A stretch of DNA of 64,000 nt, taken from the NCBI GenBank assembly GCA_023525975.1, contig CM042039.1, forward strand, positions 14,538,501 to 14,602,500, written 5' to 3'. This document shows positions 1-10,725 of the stretch, one piece after another. Below the pieces are notes generated by a model, which was not told the DNA's origin, ran no database searches, and worked only from the letters and a program-made list of their open reading frames with translations. The DNA comes from Smallanthus sonchifolius (lineage: Eukaryota; Streptophyta; Magnoliopsida; Asterales; Asteraceae). The first letter of the stretch is position 1. Every line of letters starts with the position of its first letter. A program made the position numbers and the translations under genes.

Positions 1-31
1 GATCATGCCAGACTGGATTTCTGTTCCTGAG

Positions 32-709
32 TTATTCCTCTCTAAAGTTAGGTCGATTCACTTGAGGTTGCCCATACCTGTTTTCTCTGTCAACATGACC
101 CAAATTCCCCTGACGGTTATTCCTTGGTAAGTACCCATACTCTGCTCTAGGTGGTGGCTGAACCCAACCATCTACCACATCCTGTCTTTGATTTTGGAGA
201 GGGAATGCCTCCTGGTGGTTTAAGTCATACCACTTTTCTTCTTCGCTCCAATTCTCTTGTTGAGAACCATGTTGTGGGTGATAACTGCGTCCACGTGACA
301 TCAGCTCATCGTCTTCATACTCAAAGTAGCTTGGGTAGCTATCATAGGATTGATATGGTTGGTTTCAAAATAAGGGTTGTTGAAATTGAGGTGGTGGTGG
401 TTGGTCTTGGTTCTGATTTTGTGGAATTGGTGGTTGGTGGTGTTGAGGTGGGTTGGGTTGTTGGTTAGGAAATAGGAGATCTGGAAATAGTGGAATTGGT
501 GGGTTTTGTTCCCCACCTTGATTAGGCTGTTGGTTTACCGGTTGATTCTGTGACATCCTCACTGAAGGACTATCGAGTTTCTCTAAGATTGTTTGGACTG
601 TTCCTTGGAGCTTTTTCTTAGCTCTTGCTGCTCCCTCGATCTCTAGATCAAAAAGTAATGGTGAAGTTCTTCCTGAGCGCCTAGTATGCATAAATTTGTC
701 CCTGCACAC
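32..709 (-). pseudogene. gag N-terminal region of the Athila-like element, interrupted by stops
   Basis: Reading starts with MCRDKFMHTRRSGRTS at 709. A basic segment is followed by a long Gln/Pro/Asn-rich stretch. A TGA at 365-367 breaks the frame, but the same frame continues past it (NQPYQSYDSYPSYFEY... then MSRGRSYHP...) to a second stop at 32-34. A single nonsense change therefore splits an otherwise open gag leader. No CCHC knuckle or capsid core is visible before the window edge. Gag would form the virus-like particle; this copy cannot make a full protein. Confidence 0.65.
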
Positions 710-770
710 GTAAGCACAACATTAGTAGCACTGAACCAAATAAATCAAAAATAGCACTTTGCACACAAAT

Positions 771-788
771 TCCCCGGCAACAGCGCCA
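771..788 (-). other. Primer binding site, tRNA-Asp type
   Basis: The minus strand reads TGGCGCTGTTGCCGGGGA. This matches the complement of the 3' end of plant tRNA-Asp (TGGCGCCGTTGCCGGGGA) except for one C-to-T change. It lies just inside the LTR edge. Confidence 0.85.
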
Positions 789-791
789 TTT

Positions 792-1880
792 TGATCGTGG
801 TGTCAAAATCAATCAAAAATTGTATTAAAAACTACTCCTTAGCTACTTGGACTATAAATAGAGAAGTAGGGTTGTCGAATCCACAGAGAATTCGTGGAGA
901 ATGCTATTCAAATTAAAACAATTCAATTACCACTAAAGATTAAAACTTTATTACTTGAAACACTTGTAATTATCAAAAGCATTTAAATTGAGTTGTAAAA
1001 ACAGTTGGAGAAGAACGACCACTCCGGGTTTCAGACTCAGCAAAGTACACGCACAATTTCAATTTCGGTTTGTGTTAGAGATTACATAGACATAACCTTG
1101 TTTAACTGTTTAACCAAATCACACAATAATCAATTCAATCACAAAATCACATTATTCCCGATGCAAGAAAACCAAGAAACGATGATAGATGCGATAAATT
1201 GAAAACATGCAATTGTTCATAAATCAAACATACAATTGAATTCAAAGAACTTAATGGGTTCACAAAACTTCAATCCAAACTGATCATCGACTAAAATCAT
1301 ACGAACACATGCATAAATCGTTCACCCAGAGGGATCACGAATAGCTTAGCCACTCATAATTGTAGCAAACATCTTAATAATTATTCTAGAACTTACAAGC
1401 ATTGAAAAACAAGAACAATTGGCCAAACAATGATGAAAATCGTCTTAGAGCTCCTATGGGACGGCTAGAAAAAAGGTAATTCAAGAATAGGATCATAATT
1501 GTTTTATAATTAGAATTAGGTTTAATTTTGCCGTAATAACACTTCTTCGCGTGTCGCGAACATCTATGGCCGGGTCTTCGCATGGCGCGAAGGCCAAAAT
1601 AGTCGAGGCCCTTTTCTGGTTTCTCGCTTACCGCGTACAAAGTATCCACGCGAAGACTCAATATTCCAGAAATTTAACTTTCGATCTTTGACTTCTCTTT
1701 CTTTGACTTCTCGGACCTTGTACCTTCTTATATATATCTCGTAAGATCCCGCTCTATAGCACAATTACCCTGTATCACACCAAACTCCAAGTGCACATAA
1801 AACTGACTCGATAAACACAATTAAACTATTAAAACACATAAAAACCGACACTTATACATAGGATATTTGACCTTACATCA
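792..1880 (-). repeat. LTR of the Athila-like element
   Basis: The proposed LTR is about 1089 bp. On the plus strand it starts TGATCG at 792 and ends CATCA at 1880, giving terminal TGAT/ATCA repeats. The inner edge lies three bases from the primer binding site, as expected. The other LTR is outside the window, so the outer edge at 1880 rests only on the terminal motif and the change of sequence character. Confidence 0.65.
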
Positions 1881-1889
1881 ATGGGGTAT

Positions 1890-2287
1890 TGTAGATAACA
1901 AGGGTTATCAATATGTTGATAAATAACAAACTATTTTATGTGGGACAGTAATGTCCTGGGTTGAATTAAATATTATTGGTGACGTGAATGCTTCTACTTA
2001 AAATAAAATGTTAGAACTCAGTTAGCATAGCTGACTTTGTATGTACGTTAGATTGTTTTGCAGATGAGTTTCGTGGACGACGTATCTTGGCTTGGGAGCG
2101 GTGGTACTCGGATCGGTGTGCAGGCACTCGTACGGTAAGGTTAAAAATGAATAATGACTCTAAAGATAATTATTATTTATGAGTAAGATTTTCGCTGTAT
2201 GTTTCTATAACAAAATGACTACTTTTCTATAACTCGGATCGGTGTGCAGGCACTCCTACGGTAGGGTGCCTAATTTAGGGCATTACA
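1890..2287 (+). repeat. Degenerate LTR remnant with a 30-bp internal direct repeat
   Basis: The stretch has wording like the end of the Tekay LTR at 21.4 kb: 'gttagaactcagttagcatagctgac' here against 'actagaactcaccagcgtagctgac' there. It ends in '..gggcattaca', like LTR termini ending TTACA. A segment containing 'actcggatcggtgtgcagg' occurs twice, near 2107 and 2231. No primer site follows, so this is a decayed solo LTR or fragment. Confidence 0.35.
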
Positions 2288-5200
2288 CAGAAGGCTGACG
2301 TTGTTTACCAAAATCCAAGAAATAACCAAAAATCTATAATTTAGTGAATTCCGTCGGTGATCGGTCGTTAGTTCTCCAATAGAAACGTCTATGGGTAAAT
2401 ATTTATAGATGAAAGTACAGTTTTCTAGTCATGGCAACATATTCAGGAGTTCGTTCTATGGACCGCCAGCATTAGAGGATATCCCTCGCTAACAGTGTTG
2501 ACACATGTACCAACGATTTTGTGTAAATACATACTTAATGTAGATCGAGTATGTTTTCAAATTTTGTTTTATTTCATTAACGTTGACTGAGTATATATTA
2601 GTGGGACCTCAGGCTAGAAGAGTAGATGTACAATACACGTTGCAAGATCAACAAGAACATCGAGAGATAGTAAGAGATGCACACAATTCTCCCAAGAGCT
2701 TGATGGGCGAGAGTTTGATAATAGGTACTTAAGTATGCTCAGATCACACTCTCCTAGTTGGATCCAAAGATATTTTGAAACGAGATGGTTGGCCAAGTAC
2801 ATGTTACTATTATTTTAACCCAATATCATGAGATGGTTGAAAATATGTTTTATGTGGTCAATTTGGTGAAAGGTGTGGAACACGAACAGTTGGAATTCCA
2901 TATCTAGGGCTGCTAAGGCGAATCGGGCACCCCCTGATCCATGTCATCTCGGTATACGTGCGATCAATTAGTACAACACAATACCGATAAAAGTTTATTT
3001 TAACTTTCTTTTACATTTGTACTTATTTTAATAACTAACAACTTAACTATGTGTTCTATACCAACGAGTTAGGATGGGAACTATTGTTGGAGTCTCAGTA
3101 ACGAATTCTCACTCTCACATAAAGAAAAAGATTCACTAACGCTCATATTTCACAAAGTATCATTGTTGACTTGGTGAATGCCTTCAGATAATCTAGCTAA
3201 GGTTAATTTTACAAACGGTGACTTATGTAAAGCACAACTACTTAATAAATTAACCCTTATTAACTAACGAGCCATGAAGCTTCCTATTGTTTTCTAATAT
3301 TTTTGTTTTCCTTCATTGCATCTCTATTAATTTACCATAAACACTTATTGGTGTTGAAAATATGTTTCTTTACTCAATAAGGAGATAAGTACAACTACTT
3401 AGAGGCTACTTTACATCAGTAATTATTAATTAATGATTAGTGCTTACATATATTGACTTTTTTGTATCATATATTTAGCATTTTGTTTGTCAATCATAGG
3501 GAATGCATATTGACTTTTGTTTCATTGATTTTAGGGTCAAAAAGGTTGTACCCCATGTCAAAGTGTTAAGTACATTAGCTATCGTAAGCACAAATCCAGG
3601 CAGCAACTCCATTCGTTGTTCTTGTTTCGTTTCCCTTTGTTTTTTATAATTCTCCCACAGACTCACATATTGTACTTGTTTTCTTTTGTTTCCTATTAAT
3701 AAAAAATAGTAGATTTTATAAAAGTCAAAAGATGAGTAGTTATAGAGCTAACAACTTTAATGGTTCATGGGTCAATTCATGTTGTAATTCTCCTTATTTT
3801 TCGTTGCAAATTTATTAATTGCTAGCTTCGAGTCTAAATAAAGATTGGTTGCCTGTGATCATGTTCAATCAATTTGGGGTCCCAATTAAACTAAAAACTT
3901 GAGCCTTTTTTTTTTAAAAGGTATGTTGTAAACTCTCATCCCTTTTGTTTCTACGTCGGCGTCTTGTTTCTAGGTTTTTTTTCTGTCAAATAATCGGATT
4001 TATCCATTCGATTATGATTTGACATGAAAACATAGAATAATTTATTACAAACTAGCACATACTCACAATCACTTAGAGAGGAACAATCAACAATCACATA
4101 TTTATCACAGATTTATCACATATTATAACAACTTAACTAATCAACAACTTTTTCGATTATCAACAATTTGTCACATATTAGGTTGTTATCATATATTTAA
4201 TCAAGGGACCTATTAATGCTCCATTTACACGGACCGGTTAATGATTAATTGGTAACACTTTAAGTCGATTCAAAAACACATACATAAAAAGCATTTTTTT
4301 TAAATAGGGCCTTAAACCCTAACAGTTAAGCCAGCCATGCTCGTATTCATAACTTTGTATGATTTTACAAAGAAGTGTTGTTAAAATCCAGAGTAAAAGT
4401 ATCGTGAACCATGTGGCTTCAATTTTATAAATTCCTTGATCTTTGCCTTCTGAAAATAAATTCTAATTGTCTTTCTAGAAGGCCAAAACGACAATGGCTT
4501 TGACTTTGGTGGTGATAATGAATAATTTATGTATTATTATATATACGTTATGTAATTATACTAAACAATATTATTTTATTTGTACGTAGGTATTGTATAT
4601 GTATTTTATAAGCAGCTTCGAGCTTTAAGAGGAAAGATCATTACAATAAAAAATATAATATATTTTTTACTAACATAAAATTAAGTGTAGTTGGTTCTAT
4701 TTCAAGTTGTCACTTGTCAAGTTGTAGTTTTTATTTAAAATCGTTTCCAATAATATCTTTAACTTTAAATAAGTTTTATATACAGTATTGTTTTCTTAAA
4801 TATGATAATATAAATTATATTCATTGTAATTTTATAATCGTTTTCTATATTTACTTTAAAATGACTCTTTTAAAAAGGTATGTATCGTTGATTATAACGA
4901 TGCTTTTAAATTCTTTCTAGAAAAAAATTTAAAAAATAATAGATCGGATTGAAAAACTATTTTGCGAAAATTATTTGTATTAAACTTTAGTACTTTTTAG
5001 AATGATAACCAAATTCTCCAACATCTTGTTATAAAGCGGATACCAGACTCTCAAATAGAATTCTGTTTATTTCTGAAAACCGAATATTATATATGTGTTT
5101 TTCTAGTAGAGTGATCATCGAGTTAGTTATGTTTGTTTAGCGTCACAAAATTAAGCCGTTTTCTATTAAAGCGGAATCAATATTTAATGACAGGTCTCCG

Positions 5201-6777
5201 AGTTCATAGTAGTAAACTAATCATTGACTAATTCTAACTCCGTTATTTTAAATGAACTACTCTGAATGTTGTTATATGTGTTCTTATACTTTATTAAATA
5301 ACCTTTGATTAATTAATTAAATAACTAAGCATTTTAATAATTTTATTCGTTAAATAATTGAAGAAAATATCAACACCGTCTTAACAAATCCATTTGCTTT
5401 ATGCATCCAAATAAGTCTTAAGATTCCATTCTAGGGCAAGTTTATCTTTTCTTCAGAGGAAAAGAAAGAAAACCACTCGTCGTTTTCACATATGAAATGG
5501 TTCATTGCATTAATCATGGTTTCTACTTAATCCATTAAATAATGTCAATAATGGGTGAATATTATCTTGAAAAGGTAAAATATTTATTATTTTTAAGGAG
5601 AAACTTAAATCTTTAAAATTGGTTCTAAAGAATTGGAACAGGATGCGCAGATTTCTGGCATAGAAGACCATAAAAAGGCGTTGATGGTGGAGTTGGACAA
5701 AAACTTGGATTTGGCTCGTCAATCTAATGATTGGTAAGATGATCGCATGTCAACTTTAAAAGAGTTAAACGAGTTGGACAATGACGGATCCATGATAGTT
5801 TTTCAACGGGTGCAAAAAGTTAGTAAGGTTAGATCGGATAAAAACTTACACTAAATTGTAGCAAAAATTCAAAATTCCAAGATTTTGAAATATGAACTAC
5901 AATGGTTATTAATTCAAAATTTTAAGGCTATGACACGACTTTAAGTGATAATACAAGCAACCAAACCACAATAATAAACATTTTAACTGAACGGCGTTTA
6001 AAGGGTCTGTCTTAATAAGTCACGGTTCCATAAAAAGATACAAATTAGTGTATCTACAACACGAGTGAACCATTGCCTCACACTTGTCCTTGTACATTTG
6101 TTGTAACATCTAAACAATAAATCTTATAATTAACCTTTTTCTATTACCGTGTACAATCAAATATGGAATTTAATTAGGCAGCAGATAGCCAGATAGAGCC
6201 CAAGGGGATTTTGGATGGTAGCATGATATAAATTATAAAATTAGTGAAGATGTGGGCCTTGAATTTGGTAGCAGATAGAGCCCAAGGGGCCTCTTCATAT
6301 AATAAAAGGGTGTCTGATACATTTTTGTTTAATTTTCATGTTGTTCGGCTGAATCTGACGGGGTGCCTGTGCTCCTGCTAGACATAAGGTGGATTCGCCC
6401 TTGGAGTTGGATAAGTCGGAAAACTTTTGATCAAACTGATCTAATGGTTAACATTTATTTAGAAGTTAATTATTGGTTAAAAGGGTAAAATATAGATTTT
6501 GCTATCGTGTTAACTTTTCTTTACAAATAACTTTTTTATACAACATTATTTTTAAAAACAAATTACACATTAACATCAATCATTTTGTTATCTTTAATTC
6601 GAGTATGATATTGCTATACCTTTTTATAAAAAAATGGCATTTAAAAAAAAAGACATAATCCACATCACGAAAACTATACATTTATATAATATAACAACAC
6701 AATTATAAATATTAAACCAGCACAACTTATATTCATATAACTGTGTTTTTTTCTCCACGCATAAATGAAGCATATAC
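2288..6777. other. AT-rich spacer without a supportable gene
   Basis: Only short, non-conserved open frames occur here. A segment at 5615-5840 can be read as a Leu/Glu-rich piece (..KALMVELDKNLDLARQ..) that might be an old LINE remnant, but no motif settles it. The phrase 'agatagagcccaagggg' occurs twice at about 6190-6300. Homopolymers and AT runs are common. I see no RNA gene. Confidence 0.5.
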
Positions 6778-7407
6778 CACTACAACAGTAACACCCTATA
6801 TGGACGAAAAATCCTCACATTTTCCCGACGACATGTCATCAGAATAAGGTGATCTGACCTATCCCGATGACTTGTCATCCGTACAAATTTCATCGGGATT
6901 GCTTCGTACCAATAGGTCAAAGAAATCGTCGGTATAGGTTAGGTTATACCGACGACATGTCGTCAGGAAAAGGCTTATTAAAAAAACCAAAATTAAAATC
7001 TATGCCGACGAGTCAGGAAAAGTCCTTTTTCTATTTTAATAGTTTTTTAAAATGATCTATGCCGACGACACGTCGTCAGTATAAGTTTTTTTTGTTTTTT
7101 TATATTTTTTTAAAATGACCTATGCCGACGACGATGGCATGTCATCGTTATAGACCTTTTTTGTTTTTTTAATTTTGCAAATTTTCCCAGAAATATAAAA
7201 TATATAAAAACATAAACCTGAAAAAACAAACATCTAAACCATTCAAAATACACAAATATCACGCAAACGGTCCGATACATGAAAATTAATTTCCGAATCC
7301 TAAAGTTGTTCACAATCATCCAAATAATTCAAACCAAACATTCAAATTGTTCAAACCAAACATCCAAATTGTTCGCAACAAGAAGACAACAACTCCCGGC
7401 TAGTTAT

Positions 7408-8255
7408 CATCACTACTTCTTCGGCGTTCCCATAGACGACGCAGTTCTTCCATTTGGCGTTGCATTTCCAGCATTTGTTGCGCCTGGATCGGCATTTGTT
7501 GGGATTGATGCTCTCGTTCTTGTTGTTGTTCTTGCACTTGTTGGAGTTAGGTCATTCGCTCATCCATTTCTTGTCAATGTGATTGTGGGGGGGGTTACTA
7601 AACACATCGGGTGTTGGATTACTCCCTACACGACCAACACCCCGTATATGGTCACGCATTTGACCCAATGCATGATCCATGCATACAAACTCGTTGATTG
7701 CTGATGAATCACCATCAGACTTGGGCGAGGACCTTGTAAACTCCACTTGAATTATCTCTTACATTAAATAATGTAATAAACATAAACTTGACTATTTTAC
7801 TAAAATTTGACAGCATAACTGTTGTAAAATGGATAACCAACGTGTTCAACTATAAGTCATAAACGATAACAATTCACAAATTTCAATCAACCAACATTAA
7901 AATTTCAATCACAAATTCGATAGCATAACCGTTGTAAAATGGTAAACCAACATGTTCAACTATTAGTCATAAACGATAACAATTTACAAATTTCAATCAA
8001 CCAACATTAATACTAACAATACTAGCAAAAATATCTAACAATTGGGCTCGAGTCATTTTGACCCGTTTTAAGTTACAGTTGGATGTTCTATGTCTATTAA
8101 AGTGTGTTGGGTCATTTTTGACCCGTTTAAAGTTACAATTGGATGTTGTCACAACAAAAGCATTTTACTTACGTAGTTTAATCCCAAAGTCTCGTTTGCC
8201 CAACCCATCCCTTCTTTGTAATGGGTGTTTCTGAAGAATTCAATAGGACCGGTCC
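7408..8255 (-). pseudogene. CACTA transposase C-terminal fragments (Transposase_24-like)
   Basis: On the minus strand, a putative exon at 8255-8173 reads ..TGPIEFFRNTHYKEGMGW and ends at a GTAAGT donor. The 'F..TH.KEG' wording fits the plant En/Spm Transposase_24 family. At 7746-7408 there is a segment ending DKKWMSE, then after a frame change a Gln-rich coiled coil (RMT-stop-LQQVQEQQQEREHQ ... MEELRRLWERRRSSDDN-stop). A Gln-rich coiled tail is usual for this family. Frameshifts and internal stops show that it is dead. Confidence 0.6.
7805..8160. repeat. Two local duplications inside the CACTA remnant
   Basis: A block of about 90 bp containing 'gttgtaaaatgg', 'tgttcaacta' and 'aacgataacaatt' occurs at about 7810-7900 and again at 7921-8010. 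Directly after, a 'gggtcattttgacccgtttt' phrase with 'agttacarttggatgtt' occurs twice (8048-8090 and 8110-8150). These lie in intron-like DNA between transposase pieces. Confidence 0.6.
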
Positions 8256-8447
8256 CTGTGAACAACAAAAGTAATATTACTAAGAATTAATAAGCATGTT
8301 TGTATAATACTAACAATTGTATTTCATACCTCGATGCGTCGCCGCTGGTCATATGATTTTCTCCCATACCTCAGACAAAAAAGTTGATGTAATTGACAAG
8401 TTAGGGTAAACCACGACTAAAAGGAAAGTTTACTCAAATTATTATAA

Positions 8448-8645
8448 AAGTTAGAGTAAATTTTGTCTTGAATCCTTGTGGTTTGCTCCAATTTACTCTT
8501 TGATTCCAATAGTTTCAATTTGACTTTTTGCATCCTTGTGGTTTTATTTTCTTTTCATCTAAAGCCAGACCTTTAGCACCATTAGAATAATTATGTTAAC
8601 TTTATGTGAAAATACCCAAATATCCTTGTTAAAAAATAAAAACAA
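8448..8645 (+). repeat. One arm of a MULE-like foldback repeat ('gagtaaa..gtggtttg' family)
   Basis: It starts 'agagtaaattttgtc' and contains 'ccttgtggtttgctcc', 'gattccaatagtttcaa' and 'aaagccagacctttagcacc'. The same series of phrases appears at 41433. No matching inverted arm follows before the AT-rich block, so this looks like a single truncated arm. A (TA)n run at 8660-8677 follows. Confidence 0.5.
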
Positions 8646-9769
8646 AAAACAAATTAATATATATATATATATATACTGCTATATAATAGGGAATTGGATA
8701 ATAACAATGTAATTTTATAAAAATATTAAGACACCTTGTATCATTGTTATTACATGATATACGCATTCATAAAGCCTAAAATGAGTATAATTACCTTCTA
8801 ACCCCTATTTATAATCAAAACTTATTAATTACCTTTTAACTCATTCCCTTAAACATTAACTAAAACATGTTCAATGGGTATATATGTCTTTTAGCAACTC
8901 AAATAAACTTATCAATGATTTATAGGAATTTATACTTACCTCAAAATTAGATAAACACTTTCTGGGAAAAAAAAAATTTAACTGTATTTTAAAAAAATAA
9001 AAGAAAAACATTTTATAAAAAATTAAAATAAATGTTTTTGAAATACCAAAAAAAATTATATACAAGAATTGAAGACGATTTTTAAAACACAAACAAATAA
9101 TGCCGTTTTGATACATCAAAACAAACAAATCTAATTTTTTTAATTAAACAAAACACTTTCTATCAAAAACATTATAAATTAAAACTGTTTTGATACATTA
9201 AAAAAATTTATAGGTTAAATTAAATGTTTTTGAAAAACAAAAAAAAAATCTTTCTGTAAAAGAATTGAAAAAGATTTTTAAAAAAGAAATAAATAATGCC
9301 GTTTTGATACATCAAAACAAACAAATCTTATTTTTTTTAATCAAACAAAACACTTTCTATCAAAGACATTATAAAATAAATTAAAAACGTTTTGATACAT
9401 TAAAAATGTTTTTTTTACAGATAAAATGTAACATATAAATTTTTAAGTTTTGACAACTGTATTTTTAAAAACTTAAAAAACTTTTTTAATTATAATTTTA
9501 AAAAAATGTAACATATAAATTTTTATGTTTTGAAAAAAATGTGTCTTTATCTTTACTACTATAAAACACATATCTTTATCTTTACTACTATATAACACAT
9601 ATTATAAGAATAAAGTTGTAATTTAGCAAAAAAACATTAAAATATCTAAGACAAATTTGTTTGTATAGTGTACAGGTTAATAATGCATGAAGTGTTTAAT
9701 TACCTTTTAACCCCATGTATACGATTAAAGCCCAATAATTATCATTTAACTCATATCTAAATATAATCT
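8646..9769. repeat. AT-rich spacer with a roughly 190-bp tandem duplication
   Basis: A unit of about 190 bp, recognisable by 'aatgccgttttgatacatca' and 'aaaacactttctatcaaa', occurs at about 9035-9222 and again at 9223-9405. A shorter phrase 'atctttatctttactacta' is duplicated near 9545-9590. No gene is visible. Confidence 0.55.
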
Positions 9770-10372
9770 AGAGTAAACTGTCATTTTCGTCCCTGTGGTT
9801 TGGTCAAAATTGCCACTTTCATCCAATAGTTTGTTTTTTTGTATCTGGGTCCTCGTGGTTTTAAAATATTGCCATTTTCATCCTCGTGGTTTTAAAATAT
9901 TGCCACTTTCATCCAGTCAGCTAACACCGTCCGTTTTTCTTAATTAAATGAGGGGTATTTCAGTCCTTTTACATATTTTTTTTATTTCTTCATCTTTTTT
10001 ACTCTAACTTTTTAATCATAGAAACAAGCGACGGAGGTGTTCCAGTGGTGCTCGTCGGAAACTGGTCAGGAAAAGAGAAAGAAGGCCAGCAGGTGGATGA
10101 TTAAATTAGAGGTTAAATTGGGGATGATTAAAAAGTGAGAGTAAAAAAGATGAAAAAATAAAACAAATAAGTAAAAGGACTGAAATACCCCTCATTTAAC
10201 TGAGAAAAACGGACGGTGTTAGCTGACTGGATGAAAGTGACAATATTTTAAAACCACGAGGATGAAAATGGCAATATTTTAAAACCATGAGGACCCAGAT
10301 ACAAAAAAACAAACTATTGGATGAAAGTGGCAATTTTGACCAAACCACAGGGACGAAAATGGCAGTTTACTC
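9770..10372. mobile_element. Foldback element with about 245-bp inverted arms and an 8-bp target duplication
   Basis: The left arm begins agagtaaactg at 9770. The right arm ends cagtttactc(t) at 10372/10373. The arms mirror each other for about 245 bp with few mismatches and enclose a loop of roughly 100 bp (about 10020-10125). The flanks are TATAATCT at 9762-9769 and TATAATCT at 10373-10380, a perfect 8-bp duplication. Long TIRs with 8-9 bp duplications suit a MULE-type foldback MITE. No coding capacity. Confidence 0.88.
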
Positions 10373-10725
10373 TATAATCTATCTATATCTACGCTTTTAT
10401 ACTACTTATATCGGAGGGACACCCTTGTCTTTTCACACCAAATATTAAGACGCCTGAGAGAGAACCCGGAAACTGCTTTGACGTCGGCGAGACCTTCCAC
10501 CTTCTTCTTAAGTAGGCTAACCGCTCCTTAATTGCCCTTCAATTTTGACTCCTCCTTAACACTCCTCTTCCGTGGCCAAAAGCCTTCTTTAGATTAAATG
10601 CGAAAGGTGCGATTTCAATCTAAAAATCCTTCGTCGATTCCTTCATCACCTACATGCGGCCTGTTCAATGTAACTCCCCTTCATAATCCCTTCTCTTGAC
10701 TTCACCTACATGCCTGTGTAGTTAG

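Larger units (their letters stand above)
1..1880 (-). mobile_element. Athila-like Ty3/gypsy retrotransposon, 5' portion (runs off the left edge)
   Basis: Read on the minus strand, this holds a 5' LTR (1880 to 792), a tRNA-Asp-type primer binding site and the start of gag. The order LTR, PBS, leader, gag is clear. Only the gag start is present; protease, RT and integrase would lie left of position 1. The LTR ends carry a short TGAT...ATCA inverted repeat. The tRNA-Asp primer and the gag opening (residues RRSGRTSPLLFDLEIE) are typical of Athila/Tat-lineage elements; the lineage is an inference because no RT is visible. Confidence 0.8.
6778..8400 (-). mobile_element. CACTA (En/Spm-type) transposon, 3' end with transposase remnant
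   Basis: The outer end starts CACTACAACAG at 6778, the classic CACTA terminus. From 6820 to 7150 there are at least six copies of a subterminal motif around 'ccgacgacatgtcgtcagg', itself palindromic (CGACGACATGTCGTCG). Such arrays are where CACTA transposases bind. Transposase remnants read on the minus strand follow at 7408-8255. The other terminus is not seen; after about 8400 the sequence changes to a MULE-like arm, so the element is truncated. Confidence 0.7.

Noticed and set aside
5510..5840. LINE or coiled-coil gene remnant
   Set aside because: Some Leu/Glu-rich readings look coding-like, but there is no RT or endonuclease motif and stops are frequent.
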